Below, piece by piece: positions 55,821-64,000 of a stretch of 64,000 nt of DNA. A program made the translations under genes and the position numbers. This stretch comes from Gari tellinella (lineage: Eukaryota > Mollusca > Bivalvia > Cardiida > Psammobiidae): the NCBI GenBank assembly GCA_922989275.2, contig OV277872.1, positions 32,157,619 to 32,221,618 on the forward strand, read 5' to 3'. Under the pieces are notes generated by a model. The model ran no database searches and was not told the origin of the DNA. It saw nothing but the letters and a program-made list of their open reading frames with translations. The stretch's first letter is position 1, and every line of letters starts with the position of its first letter.

Positions 55821-55989
55821 AAATAATAAATTAATACCAGTGTTTTATCTAACAATCGAACACGGGTAGTCGTTGAGATGCTTGTAATTAAACAACTTGG
55901 CCTAAAGGCCTTGTGGTTAAATTACTACGCATCTCAACTCCTACCAGTGTCCGATTGCACGATAAAACATTGGTATGAATTTATTATTT
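55821..55989. repeat. Foldback with about 75-bp imperfect arms
   Basis: The left arm starts AAATAATAAATTAATACCAG and pairs with the end of the unit; about a dozen mismatches; centre GGCCTAAAGGCC. It lies about 60 bases from a TGACGTCA site. Confidence 0.8.
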
Positions 55990-56079
55990 CTTAAATATAT
56001 GATATTGTAACTCATCACAAATCATCGAAGAAAGCTCAAACTAGCTGAAATTTTCACAAATTACATATAAGAACTACAG

Positions 56080-56540
56080 TGAAACTTCGCTAATTTACGA
56101 CCACGAAAATGACCACAAAAACTCAGGTGTTGTTTTTTTTAGAAATGTGTGTTTAAATCAGGACAAAAAACAATCAAGGGAACTCCATTAGAAGCTCTCT
56201 GTGTTATTGTTTACCCGATTTAACCCAATACCCCATAGCCAGTTTATAATTTTGAAAACAGATGTATACCATGCACTTAAAGCAGGTTGAAAGTAAAGCA
56301 GAATGTGCCTTATGACACATTCTGCTTTACTTTCAGCCTGCTTTAAGCTACCATCTGTATAAACATGTAAAACTTCTGTAGCTATAATGGCCACTAACTT
56401 ACATTAAGGCTGGCAATTGCTTAAACCAAGGAAAAGGTAAAACGTTAACTCTCACCTTGCTTGAAGCAGCCACCTGCCCTAAATACCAAATAATAAACCC
56501 AATTTAGTGGTCATTATAGAGAGATTTCACATGTAAAGGA
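56080..56540. mobile_element. F6-like element with F1 nested
   Basis: CTACAGTGAAACTTCGCTAA at 56,083 and GTCATTATAGAGAGATTTCA near 56,510 are outer ends; F1 at 56,218-56,365 lies inside. Confidence 0.55.
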
Positions 56541-56675
56541 TGATGTTCACATTCATTTGATTATTACAATCAGAACCATTATTGACACAATACTCAAGGT
56601 AATCCAGAATTTTTTATCAAAATTCTCACAAGTCTACTTCCTACAAGCTGATGTTTTCTCATCAGATGACTAGGA

Positions 56676-57415
56676 GTTAACCCATTACCCTATAGCCTGT
56701 TTCTAGTTTTGAAAATAGGTGACTACTTAAAGCAGGTTGAAAGTAAAGCAGAATGTGCCTTAACCCATTATCCCAAAGCCTTTTTCTAGTTTTGAAAACA
56801 GGTGACCACTTAAAGCAGGTTGAAAGTAAAGTAGACTGTGTCTTATGACACATTCTGCTTTACTTTCAGCCTGCTTTAAGTTATCATCTGCTAGGATAAA
56901 GATTGTTTTTTAATAGTTCCCAATCATAACTAATTAAAATTGGAACTTTTTTCTTCTGTGGAGGAATAAATTAGAGGTGTAAAAAGGCGTATTTATGGGG
57001 TAACAGGTTATCTCTTTGAACCCTAGTCCCGCATATAGGCGTGCTTTTCAAACAGTGTACATGTGAAACATACCAACGTCCTATGCAAACAATGAAGACC
57101 CAGATCAGAGGGCTCCGAAAGGAGCCCTCTGATCAGGGTCTTCACTGTTTGTCACAATGCCAAACATTGACAAAAACAACCCTTTAAAGTCAGAAATGGA
57201 CTAGACTAAGATGGAAACTGGAATTGTCTATTTAAAATTTCAGGGAGGAAAGAGTTAAGGCACATTCTGCTATTTTAAGCTACCACCTGCTAGAATAAAG
57301 AAAAGATTCCTTATGATAACACATATTTATAACTGTATAAATTGGAACTATTTTCTTCAAAGGAGGAATAAACTGAATGCACTAAAATGCGCTTCTATGG
57401 GGTAATGGGTTAAGG
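56676..57415. mobile_element. F1 holding an inner F1 and an F3 at its central TTAA
   Basis: Outer left half ends GCAGAATGTGCC at 56,761; inner reverse F1 56,762-57,012; F3 57,010-57,258; outer right half resumes GGCACATTCTGCTATTTTAA to 57,415. Two successive insertions hit the same TTAA. Confidence 0.85.
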
Positions 57416-57489
57416 ACAGAAAGGCTCATTTTTACACAGTGAAGCTACAACAAATCCTCAGAGTATTTGACCCTTCAAGTTGCTTTTAT

Positions 57490-57751
57490 CAACCCATTAC
57501 ACCATAGCCTCTTTCTAGTATTGAAGATTATTAGATAGGTGGCCACTTAAAGCAGGTTAAAAGTAAAGCAGAATGTGCCTTAAGGCACATTCTGCTTTAC
57601 TTTCAACCTGCTTTAAGCTACCATCTTCTAGAAAATAGAAATTATTTCTTATGATATATATTCATAACTGTATAAATTAGAACTATTTTCTTCAGTGGAG
57701 AAATAAATTAAAGGCGTTAAAAGGAGTATTTATGGGGTAATGGGTTAAAAG
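57490..57751 (-). mobile_element. F1, complete reverse copy
   Basis: Perfect stem centred near 57,583 (AAGCAGAATGTGCC|TTAA|GGCACATTC) and end TATGGGGTAATGGGTTAAA. Confidence 0.85.
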
Positions 57752-58003
57752 AGGTAAAAAGTAATGAAAAAAGCTTATTTTGACCAGAATTAAATCATCA
57801 ATAATTCTTGATCAACTCTGGGTATCTACACAAGGTGGTCACTTTAGAGAGGTTTAACTGTATTCCCATGTCAATTACTGAACAATTCTAGCCATATAAA
57901 GTGAAAATATACATGTAATAGGCCAATTTTATACACCTGGCAGGGCGGAGCTAACCTTTTGCAAAGTGGTAAACTAATTTGCAATTGATTTACGGGTGAT
58001 AGG

Positions 58004-58432
58004 TAGGGGTGTAACAATACGCTCAAACCCGCATCGCAATATATTGCAATACGGAGAAATCGAATCGCAATATATTGCAATATACCGTGTAAGTATGGAA
58101 CAAGCATCAGCCATCGTGTTTACTGTATTAATCTTGTTCAACCAGGCCCTTGATTCGCTGCATGTTTCTTAATAAGAGCGTCTTGTTGAGCAAGATTAAA
58201 CGGAAACGAAATAATTACTGTTACACCGGCTGGGGATATGGATAAAACACCGGACTGCGTCTACGCTTTGTTTCGAAAACAATTCCGCGAAATAAAAGGT
58301 AAGTTTGTCCATTCTTTTACCGTTTTTAAATAAGGCAAAAAAAAATCGTTTTTTCTGAATCCGAACCGCGGAGCAATATTATTCAGCTCACACCGCAATA
58401 TATCGGTACACCGCCGAATCGTTACACCCCTA
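58004..58432. mobile_element. Second hAT-type non-autonomous element, 8-bp target duplication
   Basis: Ends TAGGGGTGTAAC and GTTACACCCCTA, flanked by GTGATAGG at 57,996-58,003 and 58,433-58,440. Interior has CGCAATATATTGCAATA palindromes at both sides. No transposase frame. Confidence 0.9.
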
Positions 58433-59160
58433 GTGATAGGTATAGTTCCGAATTGAATCATTATTTTCCGATACTTTCAACATGGATAACACATGGGTGT
58501 ACAACCATATCCACATGAAAAATGTATGTACAGAGCTTCCTCTTTACAAAAACACCAAATGGAAGACAAACATTGTGTGTGTTGTTCGGAGGAAGTTGTT
58601 ATGGGGAAAGAAACTTTGTTTACATTTGCAAACAGCTCGAGTCCAGATCAGACACAACCTAAATGGCGTCTGAATTGGATTTAAGCTGTTTGTCACTCGT
58701 CATTATGTTCCTGTAATAATGTCAACTAATACTTAAAGTTGAGAAAAAATAGCAGATGACAATGGTAAATTCCGAGAATAAACAAACATTCTGCCACCCC
58801 CAAAGTTGAAATGCAAAGGTCCTCATCAGTTACAAAAACCGCCTATAACAGCTGAGCAATACACATCATGCGAAGATAAAATCTTTTTTCAAACACAAAC
58901 AAGTAAATGGAACCTAATTTCAATGTGATATTGATTTCAGTTTATCCCATTTTATGCTGGATACACTGTAAGGTGAACCTTTAGGCAAACAGTTTTGATC
59001 TCAGATCAGGCCCCACATTGTGGGGCCTGATCTGAGATCAAAACTGTTTGCAGCTAAGTCAATACTCTATCAGAAACTGCTAAAGTATTTTGCAAATATT
59101 TGAGTTATACGCACTGCAGACTCATTTTAAAATGGCCGCCAAATATTACCCAGCATACAA
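58432..59160. repeat. F9 remnant and a perfect 33-bp-arm hairpin
   Basis: 58,560-58,760 is an F9 remnant (GGAGGAAGTTGTTATGG, CTCGAGTCCAGATCAGAC). 58,985-59,051 is a perfect hairpin, arms GCAAACAGTTTTGATCTCAG... with a single central base. It ends about 110 bases from the ZE3 stop, within its likely 3' UTR or just beyond. Confidence 0.75.
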
Positions 59161-59164
59161 TGGG

Positions 59165-59586
59165 TTAAAAATGTGTTTTTTTTAGGTGGTTTGAAAGACC
59201 ACACCTGAACTTGTAAGTCTTGCCACACTCATCACACTGGTACTGTTTCTCACTTGAATGTTTCGCCTTGTGTTCCCTCAAGTCCCTCTCACCTTTGACT
59301 TTAAGCCCACACTGCTCACAGGTAAGGTAGCCCTTTTCTTTGCTATGAGTCTTGGCGTGCTCATTAAGCTGTCTCTGACTAGTGAATACCTTCGAACATA
59401 TGACACAAAAGAAATTTCTCTGCCCACCATGTTTATTGGCTCTGTGCCTCAACAAAGTTGGTCTGTCAGGGAAATTCATTGCACAGCATGCATATTTCCC
59501 TCTTTTGGTGTGTCCGCTTAAGTGTCTCTCTAGGTTGTATTTCGTGGCTAATGCCTTACCACAAACTTGACAAATAAATTCTATTT
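59165..59586 (-). CDS. ZE3: alternative 3'-terminal exon with five zinc fingers
   Basis: Acceptor TTTTATTTTGTTTCAG has a strong pyrimidine tract; exon start AA|ATA (phase 1); 139 residues; stop TAA. Fingers: C5-C8-H21-H25; C33-C34-H47-H52 (adjacent cysteines, x12 kept); C60-C63-H76-H80; C89-C92-H105-H109; C117-C120-H133-H138. The exon ends one residue after the last ligand. It is a paralogue of ZE1 with the same finger order and the same CC second finger, but here finger 3 keeps both histidines. Linkers are not TGEKP, which may mean weaker or non-canonical DNA contact (inference). An open frame extends upstream of the acceptor, but it is AT-rich intron. Confidence 0.9.
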
Positions 59587-59684
59587 CTGAAACAAAATAA
59601 AATAAAAACAAATTTATATCTATAAATAATATATCAGATGACAATGCCAATCCCCCATCCCAGGAAAACAAGCTTGGACCTTTG

Positions 59685-60500
59685 AAATCTGTCAACTGAA
59701 AGGTCTTGTCACAAGGGGAGTTATGTCCAAGTATGAAGTACAGTGCTTCCTCCCGACAACGACTCCCTCCTTACAACGACCCTTGCACCAGTTCCCTAAA
59801 TAGGGCAATTATGTCTAACGCTTTTACTGCTGCAATATCGGTTGCTTAAAATCGTTGTCTGCTGTTACATATAAGTGGACATTTTGATAGAATAAATATA
59901 ATGACGAGTGAGAAACAGCTTGAATCCAGATCAGACGCCACGTTACGCGGCGTCTGAACTGGATTCAAGCTGTAGGCAAATGTAAGCCAAGTCTTAATGT
60001 TCCCTCTCTATAAGGGACTCCCCTCCGAACAACACACACAATATGTGTCTCCCATTGGGTGTTGTCTTAGGGATCAGCACTGTAAATCCATTTACTAATA
60101 AGGAAGATATGGCCAATGTGTTCAGAGTTTTTGGATAATTAGATCCTCAAGGTCAAGGTCATTGAGAGGTAAAGGTCAACCAAGTATATGTCAGCTGAAA
60201 GGTTTTGACACGAGGGGTGTTGTGTCCAAGTATAAAGTAATTCCATTGACTAATAAGGAAGTTATGGCCAATATTAATTTTTTGAAAACTATATCAAGGT
60301 CATTAATGAGTCAAGGTCAAAAAACTATATGTCAGATGAAAGGTGCTGTCCCAAGGGTTGTATCCAGGTATGGAGGAAATCCATCGACTAATAAGGAAGT
60401 TGTGAGCAATGATAAAGGTTTTAGAAAATTAGATTTTCAAGGTAAAGATTATTTAGGGGTCAAGGTAAAAAAAAGTGTAAATGTGCACCAAGCATGTTTT
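59685..60500. repeat. Tandem repeat of about 119-bp units split by F9
   Basis: Units contain ATGTCAGCTGAAAGGTTTTG, GTTGTGTCCAAGTAT and ACTAATAAGGAAG. One partial unit (59,685-59,745) is separated from about three more (60,090-60,480) by an F9 element at 59,740-60,085. The 116-residue frame across it is repeat-derived. Confidence 0.7.
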
Positions 60501-60589
60501 ACTCCCAAATGATGACGTTTCTGGAACATGCTCTATAGCGGACCTACGGTACGAAAAATTGCTGATTCAAAGATTTGGCGTGAGTTAAC

Positions 60590-61340
60590 TTTTTTTCTGA
60601 ATGTTGCATGGACGGGGTGCTTAGCACGATTATATATCTCAATAAATGCCAGGGTGTCGTCTTTATTTGGTTTCAATCCATGCAGTACATGTAGTTAGCA
60701 ATTTATGCATTAAAAACTTACCTATATCAATTACTGCCTGCTCTTCATTGGATCAAAGGTATCTGTGGAACCCTGTGAAACCTCAAATGGACAATTCTAG
60801 TTTTCAATTTAGTCTAGTCTATTCTTGACTTTTTAGGGTTGATTTTTACAATATATGTCAAAATGACGCATATACCGGTATGTGTGACTAGGGCTCGAAG
60901 AGTTCATTTTCCTTACTATAGAGTCTGCTTTACTTTCAACATGCTTTAAGCTATCACCTGCTAGGAAATAGAACATTTTTGTAAGGGCACATATTCATAA
61001 CTGTATGAAGTGGGATTATTTTCTTCAGTGGAGGAATAAGTGAAGGCTTAAAGACATATTTTAATTTTTATGGGATAATGGTTTAAAAGCATAAAATGGC
61101 ATACTAACTGAGTAATGGTTTAACCCATTACCCCATAGCCTGTTTCTAGTTTTGAAGATATGTGACCACTTAAAGCAGGTTGAAAGTAAAGCAGAATGTG
61201 CCTTTAAGCTATTATCTGCTAGAATAAAGAAAAAAAATCTTTGGATTCTTATTTTTAACAGTATAAATTGGAACTATTTTCTTCAGTAGAGGAAGTTATT
61301 AAAGGCGTTAAAAAGCGTATTAATGGGGTAATGGATGTAT
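60590..61340. mobile_element. F15 reverse, F3-like remnant and two F1 pieces
   Basis: F15 60,635-60,785; F3-like tail 60,785-60,905; reverse F1 right half 60,905-61,085; reverse F1 61,120-61,335 lacking one stem arm, ending about 30 bases from the ZE2 stop. Confidence 0.6.
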
Positions 61341-61362
61341 CTGATATCATTTGCTTACATGA

Positions 61363-61613
61363 TCATAGCTTCATATGCACCAAACGCACATGAGTTTTCA
61401 GGTTACTCTTGTGTGAGAACGATTTCTGACAAAAGTTGCAGACAAACGGCTTTTCACCCGTGTGCTTCCGCACATGCAAATCCAAGGCCGAGCGTGAACC
61501 AAGAACTTTGTTGCAAAACTGACATACAAAGTATTGCGATATATCCCCAATAATGCTTTGCTGAATACGAGCATCTTCGATTTTATTCCTGGCCATTCCT
61601 GTTTTTCCGGTTC
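61363..61613 (-). CDS. ZE2: alternative 3'-terminal exon, paired C2H2 fingers
   Basis: Acceptor TGTTCTTTCAG, exon start GA|ACC (phase 1), 82 residues, stop TGA. A 29-residue linker leads to two fingers: C30-C33-H46-H50, then the TGEKPF linker, then C58-C61-H74-H79 with an H-x4-H end. The tail after the last finger is only Met-Lys-Leu. It belongs to the subgroup with an H-x3-H first finger and a canonical linker (ZE2, ZE4, ZE6, ZE7, ZE8, ZE9); the second finger ([10 protein letters not shown]) is close to ZE4 and ZE10. Two tandem fingers per cassette is the usual format for Drosophila lola and Broad-complex terminal exons. It lies 0.7 kb downstream of ZE1 with an AT-rich intronic stretch between. 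DNA target not predictable by eye. Confidence 0.9.
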
Positions 61614-61789
61614 CTGAAAGAACAGAAATGGCCATGTTAAGTAGAAGATCATAACAACATAAGCTCTTGGACACAGTTCGGCGAGCTAAAGATAAGCTTC
61701 TGTCTCTACACCCAACTGGTTAACAAATCCGGACACAAAAAGCTAGTCATCTCAACTCAAAAACCAGATCGAATACAGAAAGGTTTATG

Positions 61790-62010
61790 GTAAAAAACTC
61801 TGTCACCGTGGTTAAACCTTGGTTAGACCTAGGTTGCCCATGGTTACAGACATAGGTTGACCACGGTTAAATCCTAGGATGATCGACCATGCTTAAACAC
61901 TTGGTTAACCATCGTCAACCATGGTTAATGACCTTGGTCAAATTAAACAAAGCCATGGTTGACCAGATTAATATTATAACCAAGGTCAACCGGTTAACTA
62001 TTGTCCTAGT
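61790..62010. repeat. Cluster of TGGTTA/TAACCA words
   Basis: More than ten scattered, both-strand variants of CCTTGGTTA, CCATGGTTA and CATGGTTGACC in 220 bases, without a fixed period. Could fold into many alternative hairpins. Lies in the ZE1-ZE2 intron. Confidence 0.6.
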
Positions 62011-62069
62011 TTGTAGGGGAAGAAACAAATACAAATGTTCTGACAAAGGAAATATAATGATACATGTAC

Positions 62070-62245
62070 CAGGGCTCCAGATAAGAGAGAGTCCAACAAT
62101 TTCTCACTTATTTCAGCATCAAATCCTATGGTGTCACTGCTCATTAGAATTGTCTCGAGACAATTCTAATGAGTAGTAACACCATAGGGTTTAAAACAGA
62201 AATGAAGGTTTTATTTTTTGAAATAGCCCCCTTATCTAGAGCCCT
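62070..62245. mobile_element. F4 MITE downstream of ZE1
   Basis: CAGGGCTCCAGATAAGAG to TTATCTAGAGCCCTG, stem TTAGAATTGTCTCGAGACAA; ends about 65 bases from the ZE1 stop. Confidence 0.8.
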
Positions 62246-62311
62246 GATGATACATTTGAAAGAGTCAAGTCATGCATGAAATACATGTTGAAAACATCAG
62301 AAAAAGTGTTT

Positions 62312-62736
62312 TTAGCTTTTCACATGGGTTTGTTTGTGTCTTGACAGGCTGCCCCTGTGTTTAAATGTTTTTCCACATATTTCACACGCAAACTTCCGTA
62401 CATTGGAATGGCACACCTCATGTGCCTGCAGACTTTCCTTGTCTCTTGCTTTGTATTTACAACTTGGACACTGAATATAGTCTTCTCCAGTCTCCTGTCT
62501 CTCATGCCTCAACAGTAACGTGCGTGTGGAAAAATCTTTTCCACATTTGGTACACACAAAGAGCTTTTTCTCTCCATGTTTATTAGCTCGGTGTGCATTC
62601 AGATCATACCGGTCTTTAAAGAATTTATCACAACATTCAAATCTTCCTTGATTCCGATGTTTCATAAGGTGTCGATTTAAGCTGTAGCGAGTTTTATAAA
62701 TTTGCCCGCAGACATCACAGATGTGTTCGGCCGTTT
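62312..62736 (-). CDS. ZE1: alternative 3'-terminal exon with five zinc fingers (BTB-ZF, lola/Broad-like locus)
   Basis: Probable DNA-binding C-terminus of a nuclear transcription-factor isoform. The acceptor is TATACTTCAG; the exon starts AA|ACG (phase 1), encodes 140 residues and ends at TAA. Fingers: C6-C9-H22-H26; C34-C35-H48-H53, where the two cysteines are adjacent although the x12 spacing to His is kept; C61-C64-H77 with no second histidine (Glu sits where His is expected); C89-C92-H105-H109; C117-C120-H133-H137. It closely resembles ZE3, sharing the CC finger and the HRANKHG segment, so the two are old duplicates. It is the first cassette met in transcription within the window. No start-proximal exon is attached, so it cannot stand alone as a gene. 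Family assignment to a lola-like locus is an inference from the array layout; the zinc-finger call is certain. Confidence 0.9.
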
Positions 62737-62799
62737 CTGAAGTATACAAATCAACGTGAATAATCGGTCAGTCAGTACTTTTAATAAAGTATACCACAC

Positions 62800-62988
62800 A
62801 GGGCTCCAGATAAGAGAGTAAAGCCAACAAATACAACATTTCTCATTTGTTTCAGCACCAAATCCTTTGGTGTTACTACTCATTAGAATCGTCTCTTCGA
62901 AATGATTCTAATGAGTAGTGACAACATAGGGTTTTATGCAGAAATAAAGATTTTTGTTTTTGAAATACTCCCCTTATCTGGAGCTCTG
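62800..62988. mobile_element. F4 MITE upstream of ZE1
   Basis: CAGGGCTCCAGATAAG to TTATCTGGAGCTCTG, stem ATTAGAATCGTCTCTTCG. ZE1 is thus bracketed by two F4 copies, one on each side. Confidence 0.8.
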
Positions 62989-63009
62989 TCTCAAGATCTA
63001 TGTTCCTAT

Positions 63010-63225
63010 TACTAACCCTTTCCTCCATAAATATGCCTTTTTACTCCTTTTATTTCCTCCTCCTCTAAAGAAAATAGTTCCACTTTATACAGTCATAAAT
63101 ATGTACCCAAAGAGCTTATAGAAGTATTTTCTATATCCTAGCAGATTATAGCTTAAAGCAGGCTGAAACTTGAAAGTGCAAACAGAATGTGCCTTAAGGC
63201 ATTCAACCTGCTTTAAGTGATTAGT
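63010..63225 (+). mobile_element. F1, shortened right side
   Basis: TAACCCTTTCCTCCATAAAT start, stem with an insertion (GAAACTTGAAAGTGC), truncated after CCTGCTTTAAGTG. Confidence 0.65.
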
Positions 63226-63249
63226 TCCGTACTGAGATTGCCCCCCTGT

Positions 63250-64000
63250 TTAACCCATTACCCCATAGCCTGTGTCTAGTATTGAAAATAGGTGGCCACT
63301 TAAAGCAGGTTAAAGGTAAAGCAGAATGTGCCTTAAGGCACATTCTGCTTTACTTTCAACCTGCTTTAAAGCGACTCGCAACCAGATGGTGCATTAAAAA
63401 TAGTAATTTGTAAATATGTGTCAAACGCTTATATAAATGGTAAAGAATTAGTTTAGGATAAGAAATTCTGTTTAAAAAAATGTATTTCAATAAAAAGAAA
63501 ATATTGGTCTCTGGTGGGATTCGAACCCGGGGCCCGGCATTGGCGGACAGAAGGCAAAATAGGGGAAACCGCTTAGACCAATGGACCACGGAACTATCCG
63601 TTTATCTCGGATCGATTTAACGTATTTCAATGTGTAGCGATCGAAAGTGCATACAACTTCGTAATTCGGCTCGTGTTTATGTCTGAGCCCGTGTAGAGAA
63701 GCAACAACAACAACTATACCGTTAGCTAACGCTATAGAAAAACGATGGAAAATATCTAAAAATCTATGATTCGGTGACGATTCTTGAGACTTTTTTTGGA
63801 CTGATCATATTTTTTTAATGTCAGAAGCCAAATAATGCCACAAATTTGCTTTTATTTGAGTATTTTATTTTATTTTGACAAGTACACCATCCGGTTGCGA
63901 GTCCCTTTAAGCTACCATCTTCTAGAAAATAGAAATAATTTCTTATGATATATATTCTTAACTGTATAAATTAGAACTATTTTCTTCAGTGGAGAAATAA
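63250..64000. mobile_element. F1 split by F8 (copy 3, reverse), running off the window
   Basis: F8 spans 63,370-63,906, again exactly 537 bp, between TTAA repeats that restore the F1 reading CCTGCT|TTAA|GCTACC. Its tRNA-like unit (about 63,510-63,595, minus strand) has GGGATTCGAACCC at about 63,517-63,529 as the box B complement. The F1 continues to the window end. Confidence 0.88.

Noticed and set aside
60162..60512. 116-residue plus-strand frame
   Set aside because: It runs across a tandem repeat of about 119-base units (GTCAGATGAAAGG, ACTAATAAGGAAG), so the open frame is a by-product of the repeat.
1..64000. CRISPR array
   Set aside because: The tandem arrays (34, 99, 119 and 160 bp units) have no repeat-spacer structure, and the DNA is eukaryotic.

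Overview
This is a repeat-rich, AT-rich metazoan genomic window. It has no bacterial-type operons and no long open frames; coding sequence appears as short exons with clear splice acceptors. The repeat style (very dense short palindromic MITEs, GGACGGACGG microsatellites, tRNA-derived elements) suggests a marine or freshwater invertebrate, probably a bivalve mollusc. That is an inference, not a demonstrated identity.

The only coding signal I can support is on the minus strand. It is a series of 15 separate C2H2 zinc-finger exons spread from 62.7 kb down to 8.4 kb, named ZE1 to ZE15 here in transcription order. Every one begins right after an AG acceptor, has exactly two bases before the first full codon (phase-1 intron), reads without a stop through 2 to 7 fingers, and ends at its own in-frame stop. 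No exon with a start-proximal domain (BTB/POZ or other) and no candidate donor-bearing coding exon lies between them. This is the architecture of a lola / Broad-complex type BTB-zinc-finger locus: constant 5' exons (expected beyond position 64,000) spliced to one of many alternative 3'-terminal finger exons. Together the cassettes encode about 45 fingers.

Cassettes fall into three kinds. Long multi-finger exons are ZE1, ZE3, ZE5 and ZE14 (5-7 fingers). Paired fingers with an H-x3-H first finger and a TGEKP/TGERP linker are ZE2, ZE4, ZE6, ZE7, ZE8 and ZE9, all between 36 and 62 kb. Paired fingers with an H-x4-H first finger and a non-TGEKP linker are ZE10 to ZE13 and ZE15, all between 8 and 31.4 kb. 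Two pairs are recent tandem duplicates (ZE7/ZE8 and ZE12/ZE13), and a relic of a further copy lies beside ZE8.

The rest is mobile DNA. The dominant family (F1, about 250 bp, dozens of copies in both orientations) has ends TTAACCCATTACCCCATA and a long central palindrome centred on GCCTTAAGGC. Families F2, F3 and F7 also begin TTAACCC or TTAACTC and sit at TTAA sites, so all look like piggyBac-type non-autonomous elements. Other groups are F4 (CAGGGCTCCAGATAAG ends), F5 (GGGGCCCGTTTCATAAAAC ends), F6 and related TA-flanked mariner-like MITEs, F8 (537 bp, TTAA-flanked, carrying a tRNA-like unit), F9 (CTCCCTACAACGACTCCC ends), F10 (ACAAGAGGGCC start, CAGGTGAGCTAA end), two hAT-type elements with 8-bp target duplications, and a tRNA-derived SINE. 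Elements are extensively nested, often inside the TTAA at the centre of F1. Several tandem arrays and three long foldbacks are also present.

Boundaries of the 15 exons are given to the base from the acceptor and stop. MITE boundaries are read by eye and are approximate unless a target duplication is stated.
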